The notes beneath the pieces were generated by a model. It saw nothing but the letters and a program-made list of their open reading frames with translations, had not been told where the DNA came from and did not search any database. From assembly GCF_028331445.1 (NCBI RefSeq), contig NZ_JAQMHX010000007.1, positions 62,001 to 126,000 on the forward strand: a stretch of DNA of 64,000 nucleotides, given 5' to 3'. This stretch comes from Candidatus Phyllobacterium onerii (GTDB lineage Bacteria > Pseudomonadota > Alphaproteobacteria > Rhizobiales > Rhizobiaceae). This document shows, in pieces, positions 29,411-37,448 of the stretch. Every line of letters begins with the position of its first letter. Position 1 is the first letter of the stretch. The position numbers and the translations under genes were made by a program.

Positions 29411-30262
29411 CTACCAACTCCCCGATGCGCCGCCGCCGCCGGACGAACCACCGCCCCCGGAAAAGCCGCCGCCCCCGCCACCCGAAGACCAGCCACCCCC
29501 GCCGGATGACCAACCGCCACCGCCCGAGGACCATCCGCCACCGCCGCGACCGCCTCTCGAGCCAATGTCAAAGATCATGCCCAGCCACTCATAGCGGCCA
29601 GGCGCGATCTTGCGCCCGAAGGACGTAACGACGGCTGGAAGTATGATCCCGCTGAAGAACATGAACAGAAAGATCATGACGAAGATGAGCATTACCCAAT
29701 CGACGTCGGAGGTTGGTTCCTGGACATTGCGTTTGGCGCGCGCCTCGAGTTCAGCGGCATCACCGGAAAGGACGGCGAGAATGCCATCGACACCTTTCGA
29801 GATTCCACCCGAATAATCCCCCGAGCGAAACCCCGGTATGACGGCATTTTCGATGATGAGCTTGGACAGAAGGTCGGTCAGCGTGCCTTCGAGGCCATAA
29901 CCGACCTCGATGCGCACCTTGCGGTCATTTGGTGCGACGACGAGAAGAACGCCATTGTTTTCCTGTTTTTGTCCGAGCGCCCAGGAGCGGTAGAGCCGGT
30001 TGGAATAGGGCTCGATTTCCTCGCCATCGAGGCTCGGCACCGTCACCACAACCACCTGATCGGAGGATTTCGCTTCGAACGCCGCCAATTTCTGGGTTAT
30101 CTGCTCGCGTGTTGCCGCATCGATGACGTTCGCGTCATCGACCACACGACCTGTCAGAGCAGGGAGTTCTGCGGCAAATGCGCTGACTGACAGCAATGCC
30201 AGCAGCGCGACAGCCAATAGTAAGCGATTCAACCCAACCGCATTCTGGCGCAATGCGCTCAT
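29411..30262 (-). CDS. TPM-domain protein with Gly/Ser/Trp-repeat tail
   Basis: A 283-residue exported protein. A signal peptide (cleavage near AFA-AELPALTGRVVDDANVID) precedes a complete TPM domain (about 35-165, with YRSWALGQKQENNGVLLVVAPNDRKVRIEVGYGLEGTL). A single membrane helix (about 200-222) follows. The C-terminal tail contains at least three GGGGWSSG tandem units running into Gly/Ser-rich sequence ending SGSW. The domain faces the periplasm. The order lemA - TPM - TPM is common in Proteobacteria. The GC-rich repeat also creates a long proline-rich reading frame on the other strand, which is not a gene. Confidence 0.88.
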   Translation of the reverse strand: MSALRQNAVGLNRLLLAVALLALLSVSAFAAELPALTGRVVDDANVIDAATREQITQKLAAFEAKSSDQVVVVTVPSLDGEEIEPYSNRLYRSWALGQKQENNGVLLVVAPNDRKVRIEVGYGLEGTLTDLLSKLIIENAVIPGFRSGDYSGGISKGVDGILAVLSGDAAELEARAKRNVQEPTSDVDWVMLIFVMIFLFMFFSGIILPAVVTSFGRKIAPGRYEWLGMIFDIGSRGGRGGGGWSSGGGGWSSGGGGWSSGGGGGGFSGGGGSSGGGGASGSW

Positions 30263-30271
30263 GTCTGGAGC

Positions 30272-30886
30272 CTAGAACTTGACCTGAGGCGTTTGCTTGG
30301 CTGAGTCTTCGATGTTGAAGGTCTGGTAGGGTTCATTCCCCGTGTACCAGATCCACTTCCAGATCATGGTCGGCATTGTCCTCAGCGAGGTGTTATAGAC
30401 CCGCACCGACTCGATATAATCCCGGCGCGATACGGCGATGCGGTTTTCCGTACCTTCTAACTGCGATTGCAGTGCGAGGAAGTTCTGGTTGGATTTGAGG
30501 TCAGGGTAGTTTTCCACGACAGCCATCAGCCGCGACAGTGCCCCGGTCAGCTGTGCCTGATTCTCCTGAAACACCTTCATCGCATTGGGATCGGTGAGGG
30601 TTTCCGGCGTCACCTGAATGGAGGTCGCCTTGGCCCGCGCCTCAACCACGGATGTCAGCACGTCCTTTTCCTGTGCGGCATAGCCTTTGACAGTCTCGAC
30701 GAGGTTCGGAATGAGATCGGCCCTTCGCTGATACTGGTTCAACACCTCGCTCCATGCGGCCTTGGCCTTTTCCTCATTGGTCGGAATCGTGTTGAAGCCG
30801 CAGGCAGAAAGCAGCGGTACGAGAAGAAACAGGGCAATGATAGAAAGGGCGCGGCGCGGCGCCGGCAAGCAAGTCGCATGTTGCAT
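30272..30886 (-). CDS. LemA family lipoprotein
   Basis: A 204-residue LemA-type protein. The signal ends in LLSAC, a good lipobox, and GFNTIPTNEEKAKAAWSEVLNQYQRRADLIPNLVETVKGYA follows, the diagnostic LemA block. The rest is helical bundle with VMAVVENYPDLKSNQNF-like and ENRIAVSRRDYIESVRVYN segments. It is first in the lemA-TPM-TPM operon, 9 nt upstream of the next gene. LemA proteins are anchored at the membrane with the bundle outside; their function is not established. Confidence 0.9.
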   Translation of the reverse strand: MQHATCLPAPRRALSIIALFLLVPLLSACGFNTIPTNEEKAKAAWSEVLNQYQRRADLIPNLVETVKGYAAQEKDVLTSVVEARAKATSIQVTPETLTDPNAMKVFQENQAQLTGALSRLMAVVENYPDLKSNQNFLALQSQLEGTENRIAVSRRDYIESVRVYNTSLRTMPTMIWKWIWYTGNEPYQTFNIEDSAKQTPQVKF

Positions 30887-31013
30887 TGGAATCCTCTCCC
30901 CGAGTACAGATTCACCGCTCCAGAACGAAGCAGCACAAACCTAGCCATTTTTTTCTGCAAAAGGAACAGCCAAAGCGCTATGCTAAACCATTGAACGCAA
31001 ACAAGGTGTCTTC

Positions 31014-31262
31014 ATGCCTGAACACGATGGAAAGCATCAGTCCGATGCGGAATCCAGACGCATAATCGAACGGATCGACCGCGAATCCGCTTCCGGAGGC
31101 ATATCTATCGTAGAACGGACGAAGGGCCACTTTTCTGCCGGCGATGCGGATCCGGCCGACCCCATAGAAGTCTGGGGCTCACGCATCGGCAGGTTTCTGG
31201 GATTGCTTGTCTTGATCGCCATGATTATCTGGGTGATCAGTTCTATAGTCGGCAAGGGTTGA
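31014..31262 (+). CDS. Small single-pass membrane protein, unknown
   Basis: An 82-residue product with a charged hydrophilic N-terminal half (many D/E/R/K up to about residue 55) and one C-terminal membrane helix (FLGLLVLIAMIIWVISSIVG). Such tail-anchored topology would leave the charged part in the cytoplasm. It is divergent from lemA and 40 bp upstream of pdxY on the same strand. I do not recognise a family. Codon use looks like its neighbours, which supports a real gene. Confidence 0.6.
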   Translation: MPEHDGKHQSDAESRRIIERIDRESASGGISIVERTKGHFSAGDADPADPIEVWGSRIGRFLGLLVLIAMIIWVISSIVGKG

Positions 31263-31302
31263 GTCGCGCTCGCTCGCCCGAATTCTCGCACGAGTATTTC
31301 CA

Positions 31303-32187
31303 ATGACCAGTTCCGTTGCTCCTTCATCCAATGCTGTCATCGTCATTTCCAGCCATGTCGTGCGGGGTTCGGTCGGCAATCGTGCCGCCGTATTCGCACT
31401 TGAAACGCTCGGCCATCCTGTATGGGCGGTGCCAACCGTCATCTTGCCGTGGCATCCCGGTCATGGACCGGCCAAGCGCATCGTGCCGGAACCGCAGCAA
31501 TTCGACGACCTGATTGCCGATCTGGAGCGCGCTCCCTGGCTTGGTGAAGTCAGGGGCATCATGAGCGGTTACCTCGGCAATGCCGCGCAGGCCGCCAGTG
31601 TCGCCCGTCTGGTAGAGACCATAAAAACCCGCAACAAGGGCGTGCTTTACCTCTGCGATCCTGTCATCGGCGATGAAAAGGGGCTCTACGTTCCGGAGGC
31701 GACGGCAAATGCCATCCGCGACGAGTTGATGCCGCTCGCCGATGTTTCAACGCCGAACCGCTTCGAGCTTGCATGGCTGACCGGCGCGGAATTGCCCGAC
31801 AACAAGGCGATCATGCAAGCGGCATTGCATGCAGGCCCCGGTACAATGCTTGTGACCTCCGCGCACCCTATGATTGCTGGCAGCACCGGCAATCTCCTGG
31901 TGACGCACTCTCTGGCGCTGCTCGCCGAACATCGCCTCGTCGTCGGCCCAACCAATGGCCTTGGCGACCTCACGTCTGCACTGTTCCTTGCACGCATGCT
32001 TGCCGGTCTTGATCTCGAACAGGCGCTGCAACGCACCACAGCCTCGGTTTTCGAGATCATGGCCCGCTCTGCCAAGCGCGGCGCCGATGAACTGATGCTC
32101 GAAGCCGACGCATCCAGCCTGTCCACCCCTATGGCGATGACTCAGATGCGGCGATTGGTTCATCCAAGCAAGGGCATCAGGGCATAG
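31303..32187 (+). CDS. pdxY: Pyridoxal kinase
   Basis: A 294-residue ribokinase-fold enzyme that phosphorylates pyridoxal to pyridoxal 5'-phosphate in the B6 salvage pathway. VISSHVVRGSVGNRAAVFALETLGHPVW is the conserved N-terminal substrate loop; YLCDPVIGDEKGLYVPE and STPNRFELAWLTG follow. VGPTNGLGDLTSALFLARML supplies the anion hole and catalytic aspartate (GLGD). The length and blocks match PdxY rather than PdxK/ThiD. It stands alone or with the small membrane protein gene upstream. Confidence 0.93.
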   Translation: MTSSVAPSSNAVIVISSHVVRGSVGNRAAVFALETLGHPVWAVPTVILPWHPGHGPAKRIVPEPQQFDDLIADLERAPWLGEVRGIMSGYLGNAAQAASVARLVETIKTRNKGVLYLCDPVIGDEKGLYVPEATANAIRDELMPLADVSTPNRFELAWLTGAELPDNKAIMQAALHAGPGTMLVTSAHPMIAGSTGNLLVTHSLALLAEHRLVVGPTNGLGDLTSALFLARMLAGLDLEQALQRTTASVFEIMARSAKRGADELMLEADASSLSTPMAMTQMRRLVHPSKGIRA

Positions 32188-32235
32188 CACATTAGACCAA
32201 TTGATCTTGTCCCGGTTCAGGATTAGAGGAAAAGA

Positions 32236-32907
32236 ATGACCTTGCTTCCCGAGAAACTTCTCACCGGCTATCGCAACTTCATGGCGCATCGCTATGCCAA
32301 CGAGACGATGCGCTACAAGCAGCTTGCGGATCAGGGCCAGACGCCCGAAACACTGGTCATCGCCTGCTGCGACTCCCGCTCCGCGCCCGAGATCATCTTC
32401 GATACGGCACCTGGCGAGATTTTCGTTCTGCGCAACGTCGCCAACCTCGTACCGCCCTATGCGCCGGACGGCGAATATCACTCTACCTCCGCAGCCCTCG
32501 AATTTGCGGTGCAGAGCCTGAAGGTCAAGAATATCGTCGTCCTCGGTCACGGCCGCTGTGGCGGCATCAAGGCGGCGCTCGACACGACGAGTGAGCCGTT
32601 GTCCCCCGGCGACTTCATCGGCAAGTGGATGAGCCTCGTCGGCCCCGCAGCCGAAGCGGTTTCCGCCAATGAGCTGATGACTCCATTCGAGCGCCAGACT
32701 GCGCTGGAGCGCATATCCATTCGATATTCGCTGAAAAACCTTCGCAGCTTTCCCTGTGTCGATATCCTTGAAAAGAAAGGCCGCCTCACCTTGCATGGCG
32801 CCTGGTTCGACATTTCGACCGGTGAACTGTGGATCATGAATCCGGAAACCGGTGACTTCCTTCGCCCCGACCCCGAAGAGGTCGGCGAAGCCACCGCGCT
32901 GGAATAG
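32236..32907 (+). CDS. Beta-class carbonic anhydrase
   Basis: A 223-residue zinc enzyme interconverting CO2 and bicarbonate in the cytosol. Zinc ligands and the gate are visible: Cys44, Asp46 and Arg48 in IACCDSRSAPE, then His105 and Cys108 in VLGHGRCGGIKAAL. FVLRNVANLVPPY is the conserved beta-CA strand. The length is typical. The NTF2-like gene follows 14 nt after the stop, so they are probably co-transcribed. Confidence 0.94.
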   Translation: MTLLPEKLLTGYRNFMAHRYANETMRYKQLADQGQTPETLVIACCDSRSAPEIIFDTAPGEIFVLRNVANLVPPYAPDGEYHSTSAALEFAVQSLKVKNIVVLGHGRCGGIKAALDTTSEPLSPGDFIGKWMSLVGPAAEAVSANELMTPFERQTALERISIRYSLKNLRSFPCVDILEKKGRLTLHGAWFDISTGELWIMNPETGDFLRPDPEEVGEATALE

Positions 32908-32921
32908 AGGGAGACAAGAGA

Positions 32922-33332
32922 ATGGCGCGATTGATATTCATGATCGCCGTCATTCTTCTAACGATGCTTCCTGCGACGGCTGACGATGCGCACAACGCCA
33001 TCATCGAAAGCTGGTATTCCGCGCTTGGTACCGCCGACCGCGCGGTTTTCGACAGAATTCTGGCCGAAGACGCAACCGTCATTCTCGAAGACATCGATAC
33101 GATCCAGACCAAGGGCGAATTTCTGGCCAGCCTCGATGAATGGAAGAGCGCTGTGCGAGGCGCCAGGGTGCGCCATCGCATCGGCGGCGTCGAAGGCGAT
33201 ACAACGACCGTTTTCGTCTGCTATCAATTCCCGGCGAACACCACCTATACGCGCGAGATCTTCAACTTTCGCCGCGGCAGGATCATAGAGAGCGCCCAGA
33301 GTTCACTCGGCGAGGCCTGCGAAGGCTTCTAA
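32922..33332 (+). CDS. Exported NTF2/SnoaL-like protein
   Basis: A 136-residue protein with a signal peptide (LIFMIAVILLTMLPATA, cleavage near residue 20). The mature part has a cone-fold pattern: IIESWYSALGTADRAVFDRILAEDATVILED, later strands VRHRIGGVEGDTTTVFVCYQF, and a C-terminal strand REIFNFRRGRIIE. This resembles small periplasmic NTF2/SnoaL-like proteins of unknown ligand. It lies 14 nt downstream of the carbonic anhydrase gene. No catalytic residues can be assigned. Confidence 0.65.
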   Translation: MARLIFMIAVILLTMLPATADDAHNAIIESWYSALGTADRAVFDRILAEDATVILEDIDTIQTKGEFLASLDEWKSAVRGARVRHRIGGVEGDTTTVFVCYQFPANTTYTREIFNFRRGRIIESAQSSLGEACEGF

Positions 33333-33383
33333 ACAACAAGGCCGGCACAACGTACCGGCCTTGAATACCCATTGGCGAACCGA

Positions 33384-34205
33384 TTATTCGCCGTCGATCT
33401 TCGCGCCGATAATGGCAATCGCCTGCTGATAGACGGTGGCAGCATTCCAGCCTGCAATGGCGCCGTAGTTGGCTTGCCCGGGTTGATAGCCGCCACCTGC
33501 GCGCCAGCCATGTCCGACCAGAAAATTCGCTGTCGATGCCAGCGCGTCGGCCTTGGAGCGGACCATGTCGATGCGGCCATTGCCGTCGCCGTCCGCGCCG
33601 TAGCGAAGAACATTGAGCGGAAGGAACTGCGTCTGACCAATCTCGCCGTGCATGGCGCCAACCGCATTGGGCGCAAGCGTGCCATTGTCGACAAGCTTCA
33701 ATGCAGCATTGAGTTGCTCGCGGAAATACTCCGTACGACGGCAGTCATAGGCAAGGGTCGCGACCGCTGAAAGCGTATGTTGGTTGCCCATGTAACTGCC
33801 GAAACCGGTCTCCATGCCCCAGATGGCGATCAACGGGCCAGCAGGAACACCGTAGCGCTGCTCGATCCGGTTAAACAACGCGGCATTCTGTGCTTTTTGC
33901 GCGCGTCCCCGCGAAATGATCGTCTGGGCGCCGCGAACCTGCATGAACTTGTCGAGTGAATATTTGAAACTCTTCTGGTTGCGGTCGGCATTGATCGTCT
34001 TGGTAGCATATTTGACGTTGCCCAGGGCGTTGATGCCTCTGCTGCCGATACCTTGCGCCCCGGCTTGCTGCTGGTAGGCCTGGACCCACGCCTCGAATCC
34101 GGCGGAATTGTTGCCGCATTGAGCTGCAGCCTGCGCCGCACCTGCCGTCATAAGAAGCGCTGTCGCTACAGCCGCAAAAAATCTGCCTTTGGCAACGAAT
34201 GCCAT
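33384..34205 (-). CDS. Lytic murein transglycosylase (MltB-like)
   Basis: A 273-residue periplasmic enzyme that cleaves the glycan strands of peptidoglycan. A signal peptide ends near AQA-AAQCGNN (about residue 27). The SLT_2 domain contains PLIAIWGMETGFGSYMGN with the catalytic Glu132. YDCRRTEYFREQL and MHGEIGQTQFLPLNVLRYG follow, all MltB hallmarks. There is no C-terminal peptidoglycan-binding domain. It is convergent with the NTF2-like gene. Confidence 0.92.
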   Translation of the reverse strand: MAFVAKGRFFAAVATALLMTAGAAQAAAQCGNNSAGFEAWVQAYQQQAGAQGIGSRGINALGNVKYATKTINADRNQKSFKYSLDKFMQVRGAQTIISRGRAQKAQNAALFNRIEQRYGVPAGPLIAIWGMETGFGSYMGNQHTLSAVATLAYDCRRTEYFREQLNAALKLVDNGTLAPNAVGAMHGEIGQTQFLPLNVLRYGADGDGNGRIDMVRSKADALASTANFLVGHGWRAGGGYQPGQANYGAIAGWNAATVYQQAIAIIGAKIDGE

Positions 34206-34512
34206 GAAAATCTCCTCGAAGGTTGAATCGTCGTGCTCCTATCTGCCATTTTTCTATCGTGCTGTCATCTGCAAGAATCGAGCTATATGGGGTGAAACAG
34301 CACTCATTCTCGGCGTTTCACGCTTGCTATGAGCCTGCCCAGGCGACAAATCGCATTTGTGGCCGGCCAATTTCACGACCCCCACCAATACAATCTAGGG
34401 TTGTTACTCACCAATTGTGCCACCACACTTGCCCTTGAACTAATTGATGAGACTTTTTGACAGCGTTCCGCTGGAGGCCTTTCACGGTTTCAGCTACGCT
34501 TTCACTACATTT
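34206..34512. other. Gap between lytic transglycosylase and brnT, no gene seen
   Basis: About 300 bp more AT-rich than its surroundings. No tRNA, convincing reading frame or strong hairpin was found. It must contain the promoter of the minus-strand transglycosylase gene. TTTTTGACA near 34453-34461 resembles a -35 box without a good -10. The change in composition fits an insertion boundary for the adjacent BrnTA module. Confidence 0.4.
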
Positions 34513-34524
34513 TTGTATATACAA
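34513..34524. promoter_or_regulatory. Palindromic operator/-10 of brnTA
   Basis: TTGTATATACAA is a perfect 12-bp palindrome that also contains a TATACAAT-like -10 box, 24 nt upstream of the chosen brnT start. BrnA antitoxins autoregulate their operons by binding the promoter, so this is the obvious operator. Direct evidence is symmetry and position. Confidence 0.55.
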
Positions 34525-34548
34525 TAATTATTGACCAAAGCGATTTTC

Positions 34549-34824
34549 ATGGATAGATTTGAATGGGACGACGAAAAGGCCAAAGCAAACTTGCGCAAGC
34601 ATGGCGTGGCTTTTGAAACAGCTCACGATTTTCAGTTTTCGACCGCAGTAGAGTGGCTTGATGATTGGTCAGGTTATGGCGAAGAACGCATCAAGGCCAC
34701 GGGTTTTATAGGGAATAAATTGCATGTTCTCGTTTATACCCAACGAGGCAATGCTATCCGCGTCATTTCGCTGAGAATGACTATAAGGGAGGACATCGAT
34801 GAATATGTCAAAGCACAGGGATAA
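34549..34824 (+). CDS. brnT: BrnT-type ribonuclease toxin
   Basis: A 91-residue toxin starting MDRFEWDDEKAKANLRKHGVAFETA, the diagnostic BrnT (DUF497) opening, with VLVYTQRGNAIRVISLRM near the end. BrnT has a RelE-like fold and arrests translation by cutting RNA. The ATG at 34549 is preferred over an earlier TTG at 34531, which would put the start almost on the -10 element. brnA overlaps its 3' end by 26 bp. Family call is strong; activity is inferred. Confidence 0.88.
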   Translation: MDRFEWDDEKAKANLRKHGVAFETAHDFQFSTAVEWLDDWSGYGEERIKATGFIGNKLHVLVYTQRGNAIRVISLRMTIREDIDEYVKAQG

Positions 34825-35155
34825 AATTTGGACACGCGAAGAAGCGATTGCTCTGGCAAAAGCGCATCGGGATTCCTTGACTGACGAAGAAGACGCGGCC
34901 CTTACTAAAGCCGCCATGGATGATCCCGACACAATCCTGGCCGGCGTTTTGACAAAGCGCCGCCCCGGTCGTCCGGTTGCCGATACGCCAAAAATCCCGG
35001 TCTCCATCCGTCTCAGCCCGGATGTCCTCGATCATTATCGCTCAAGCGGGCGTGGCTGGCAGGGTCGCATCGACGAGGCATTGCGCAAGTCCATGCAACT
35101 CGAGACCCAGGATGAACGACCCGACGCTGTGACAAGCCGGAAAAAGCGCGCCTGA
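34799..35155 (+). CDS. brnA: BrnA-type antitoxin
   Basis: A 118-residue antitoxin. The N-terminal part (WTREEAIALAKAHRDSLTDEEDAAL) would bind the toxin. VSIRLSPDVLDHYRSSGRGWQGRIDEALRK is the ribbon-helix-helix-like DNA-binding segment of BrnA. A basic tail ends the protein. The start has GGGAGGACATCG in front with 6-nt spacing and lies inside brnT, so translation is coupled. It is expected to neutralise BrnT and repress at the upstream palindrome. Confidence 0.88.
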   Translation: MNMSKHRDKIWTREEAIALAKAHRDSLTDEEDAALTKAAMDDPDTILAGVLTKRRPGRPVADTPKIPVSIRLSPDVLDHYRSSGRGWQGRIDEALRKSMQLETQDERPDAVTSRKKRA

Positions 35156-35166
35156 CCCCGCACGTC

Positions 35167-35313
35167 TTGACTCCACGCGGCATTTCCTGTTTAAGCCGCC
35201 CAACAATCCGCGACGAGCTTTGAAACTCCGAGCAGCCGACCGGGGCCCCGCAAGGGCCTAGACGATCCCGGAGGTCAACACCCGACAGCGCGATGCGCCC
35301 TCGGGTGTCATTT
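35167..35313 (+). ncRNA. Candidate structured RNA with its own promoter and terminator
   Basis: TTGACT (35167-35172), 17 nt, TTTAAG (35190-35195) form a fair sigma-70 promoter. The following ~110 nt contain CCGGG...CCCGG (35240-35271) enclosing a GC hairpin. The stretch ends in an ACACCCGA-ca-GCGC-gat-GCGC-cc-TCGGGTGT hairpin (35278-35308) followed by CATTTT. No reading frame fits. It is not the SRP RNA, although ffh follows: the conserved GGAA tetraloop and AGCAG internal loop are absent. The end hairpin could instead simply terminate brnTA. Confidence 0.4.
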
Positions 35314-35400
35314 TGCTTTGAGCTCTTTGCCCTGGCGCGGTTGGTACTTATCTTTTGGGAACGGGTCTCTGAAAGGATAAGAGTCGGTTTGGAAAGTCGC

Positions 35401-35502
35401 TGCGGCGAGACATATGGCGTGGTTTTCGAGAACCGGAGCGCAGCGTACTTAAAGGTACGTGAGCACCGGAAGCACAGAAAACTGCGTCAGATAACCGCCG
35501 CA
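35401..35502. repeat. RIME-like palindromic repeat, copy 3
   Basis: TGCGGCG (35401-35407) and CGCCGCA (35496-35502) bound GAGAACCGGAGCGCAG and GAGCACCGGAAGCACAG-like direct copies around a CGTAC (35444-35448) / GTACG (35455-35459) hairpin. It lies 34 bp upstream of ffh and would be in or next to its leader. Outer arms differ from copies 1 and 4, but the core is shared. Confidence 0.75.
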
Positions 35503-35536
35503 GTAGAGTTTACAACAGACTCTGAAGGAAAACTGG

Positions 35537-37117
35537 ATGTTTGAAAGTTTACAGGAACGACTTGGTTCGATTTTGAACGGCCTCACAGGCCGTGGCGCGC
35601 TGTCGGATGCCGATGTCGCGGCGGCCTTGCGCGAAGTGCGCCGCGCCCTGATCGAAGCTGACGTCGCGCTCGATGTCGTCCGTTCGTTTACCGACAAGGT
35701 TCGTGCCAAGGCAGTTGGCGCTGATATCGTCAAGAGCATCAAGCCCGGCCAGATGGTCGTCAAGATCGTCCATGACGAGCTGATCGACATGCTCGGCGCC
35801 GAGGGCGTCACCATTGACCTGAACGCGCCGGCTCCGGTCGTCATCATGATGGTCGGCCTGCAGGGTTCCGGTAAAACCACGACCACCGGCAAGATCGGCA
35901 AGCGCCTCACCGAGCGGTCGAGGAAGAAGGTGCTTCTCGCCTCTCTCGATACGCGCCGCCCCGCCGCGCAGGAACAGTTGCGCCAGCTCGGCGTACAGAC
36001 CGGCGTCGACACGCTGCCTATCATTGCCGGCCAGACACCCGTCGAGATCGCAGCGCGCGCCGTTCAGGCGGCCAAGCTCGGCGGCCATGATGTTGTCATT
36101 CTCGACACAGCGGGCCGTACCCATATCGATGAGCCATTGATGATCGAAATGGCCGACATCAAGAAAAAGGCCAATCCGCATGAAATCCTGCTGGTTGCCG
36201 ATGCGCTGACCGGCCAGGACGCCGTCAATCTTGCGCGATCCTTCGATGAGCGCGTCGGCATCACCGGTCTCGTTCTTACCCGGATGGATGGCGACGGCCG
36301 CGGTGGCGCCGCCCTTTCCATGCGCGCCGTCACCGGCAAGCCGATCAAGCTGATCGCCACCGGTGAAAAGATGGATGCGCTGGAGGAATTCTATCCGCGG
36401 CGCATCGCCGATCGCATTCTCGGCATGGGCGACATTGTTTCGCTGGTCGAAAAAGCTGCTGAAAACATCGACGCGGAAAAAGCTGCGGCGATGGCCAAGA
36501 AGATGCAGTCCGGCAAGTTCGATCTCAACGATCTCGCTGACCAGATCGGACAGATGCAGAAGATGGGCGGCATGGGCGGCATCATGGGAATGATGCCCGG
36601 CATGGGCAAGATGAAGGATCAGATGGCTGCGGCCGGTCTCGATGATTCCATCTTCAAGCGCCAGCTCGCGATCATTTCGTCAATGACCAAGGCGGAGCGC
36701 GGCAATCCCGATCTGCTCAAGCACTCGCGCAAGCAGCGTATCGCCAAGGGTTCCGGCACCAATGCCGCCGACATCAACAAGCTTCTCAAAATGCACCGCC
36801 AGATGGCGGACATGATGAAGGCGATGGGCGGCAAGGGCAAAGGCGGCATGATGAAACAGATGATGGGCGGCCTTGGCGCGAAAATGGGTCTCGGTGGGCT
36901 AGGCGGCATGGGGGGCATGCCCGACCTGTCCAAGATGGATCCGAAGCAGCTTGAAGCCCTGCAGAAACAGGCGGAAGCCGCTGGTTTCGGCAAGGGTGGC
37001 GGCTTGCCTGGTGGGCTTGGTGGTCTTCCGGGCGGATTAGGTGGCTTGGGCGGCGGCATGCCGCGTCTGCCTGGCCTTGGTGGCGGTCTTCCAGGGCTGC
37101 CGAAAAAGAAAGGGTGA
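35537..37117 (+). CDS. ffh: Signal recognition particle protein Ffh
   Basis: A 526-residue GTPase that, with 4.5S RNA, targets nascent membrane proteins to FtsY. The helical N domain is followed by the G domain with GLQGSGKT at residues 107-114, LASLDTRRPAAQEQL, DTAGRTHID and LTRMDGDGRGG. The M domain is Met-rich (GGMGGIMGMMPGMGKMK, SMTKAERGNPDLL). It ends in an unusually long Gly/Met/Leu-rich tail (about the last 90 residues, with repeated GGLPGGLGG units), as often seen in Rhizobiales. The chorismate mutase gene follows directly. Confidence 0.96.
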   Translation: MFESLQERLGSILNGLTGRGALSDADVAAALREVRRALIEADVALDVVRSFTDKVRAKAVGADIVKSIKPGQMVVKIVHDELIDMLGAEGVTIDLNAPAPVVIMMVGLQGSGKTTTTGKIGKRLTERSRKKVLLASLDTRRPAAQEQLRQLGVQTGVDTLPIIAGQTPVEIAARAVQAAKLGGHDVVILDTAGRTHIDEPLMIEMADIKKKANPHEILLVADALTGQDAVNLARSFDERVGITGLVLTRMDGDGRGGAALSMRAVTGKPIKLIATGEKMDALEEFYPRRIADRILGMGDIVSLVEKAAENIDAEKAAAMAKKMQSGKFDLNDLADQIGQMQKMGGMGGIMGMMPGMGKMKDQMAAAGLDDSIFKRQLAIISSMTKAERGNPDLLKHSRKQRIAKGSGTNAADINKLLKMHRQMADMMKAMGGKGKGGMMKQMMGGLGAKMGLGGLGGMGGMPDLSKMDPKQLEALQKQAEAAGFGKGGGLPGGLGGLPGGLGGLGGGMPRLPGLGGGLPGLPKKKG

Positions 37118-37119
37118 AT

Positions 37120-37425
37120 ATGTCGTCCTCCTCGCTCCCCAAGGAACTACTTCAATTGCGCGCTTCCATCGACAATATCGATGCAGCGTTGATCCACATG
37201 CTCGCCGAACGTTTCCGCTGCACCAAGGCAGTGGGCGTTTTGAAGGCGAAGAATGGCCTCGCACCCGCTGACCCGGGCCGTGAAAAACTACAGGTCGAAC
37301 GTCTGCGCTCACTGGCGCTGGATTCAGATCTGGACCCCGATTTTGCCGAGAAGTTCCTGAACTTCATCGTCAAGGAAGTGATCAGGCATCACGAAACAAC
37401 AGCCGCCAAGGAAAACGGCGCCTAA
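37120..37425 (+). CDS. Chorismate mutase, AroQ class
   Basis: A roughly 101-residue all-helical mutase that turns chorismate into prephenate for Phe/Tyr synthesis. [31 protein letters not shown] carries the typical active-site Arg and Lys pattern, and the second helix region includes [33 protein letters not shown]. The ATG at 37120 lies 2 nt after the ffh stop; a GTG at 37114, which overlaps that stop, is an alternative. Translation is coupled to ffh. rpsP starts 23 nt downstream on the same transcript. Confidence 0.9.
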   Translation: MSSSSLPKELLQLRASIDNIDAALIHMLAERFRCTKAVGVLKAKNGLAPADPGREKLQVERLRSLALDSDLDPDFAEKFLNFIVKEVIRHHETTAAKENGA

Positions 37426-37448
37426 CCCAACTACCAAGGAGAATACCA

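Noticed and set aside
29391-29594. A 67-codon proline-rich plus-strand frame (PPPPPDEPPPPEK type)
   Set aside because: It is the antisense of the Gly/Ser repeat tail of the TPM gene; composition follows from GC-rich repeats and it has no ribosome site.
35156-35400. SRP (4.5S) RNA gene upstream of ffh
   Set aside because: The invariant GGAA tetraloop and the AGCAG/AGGUC internal loop of SRP RNA are absent on both strands.
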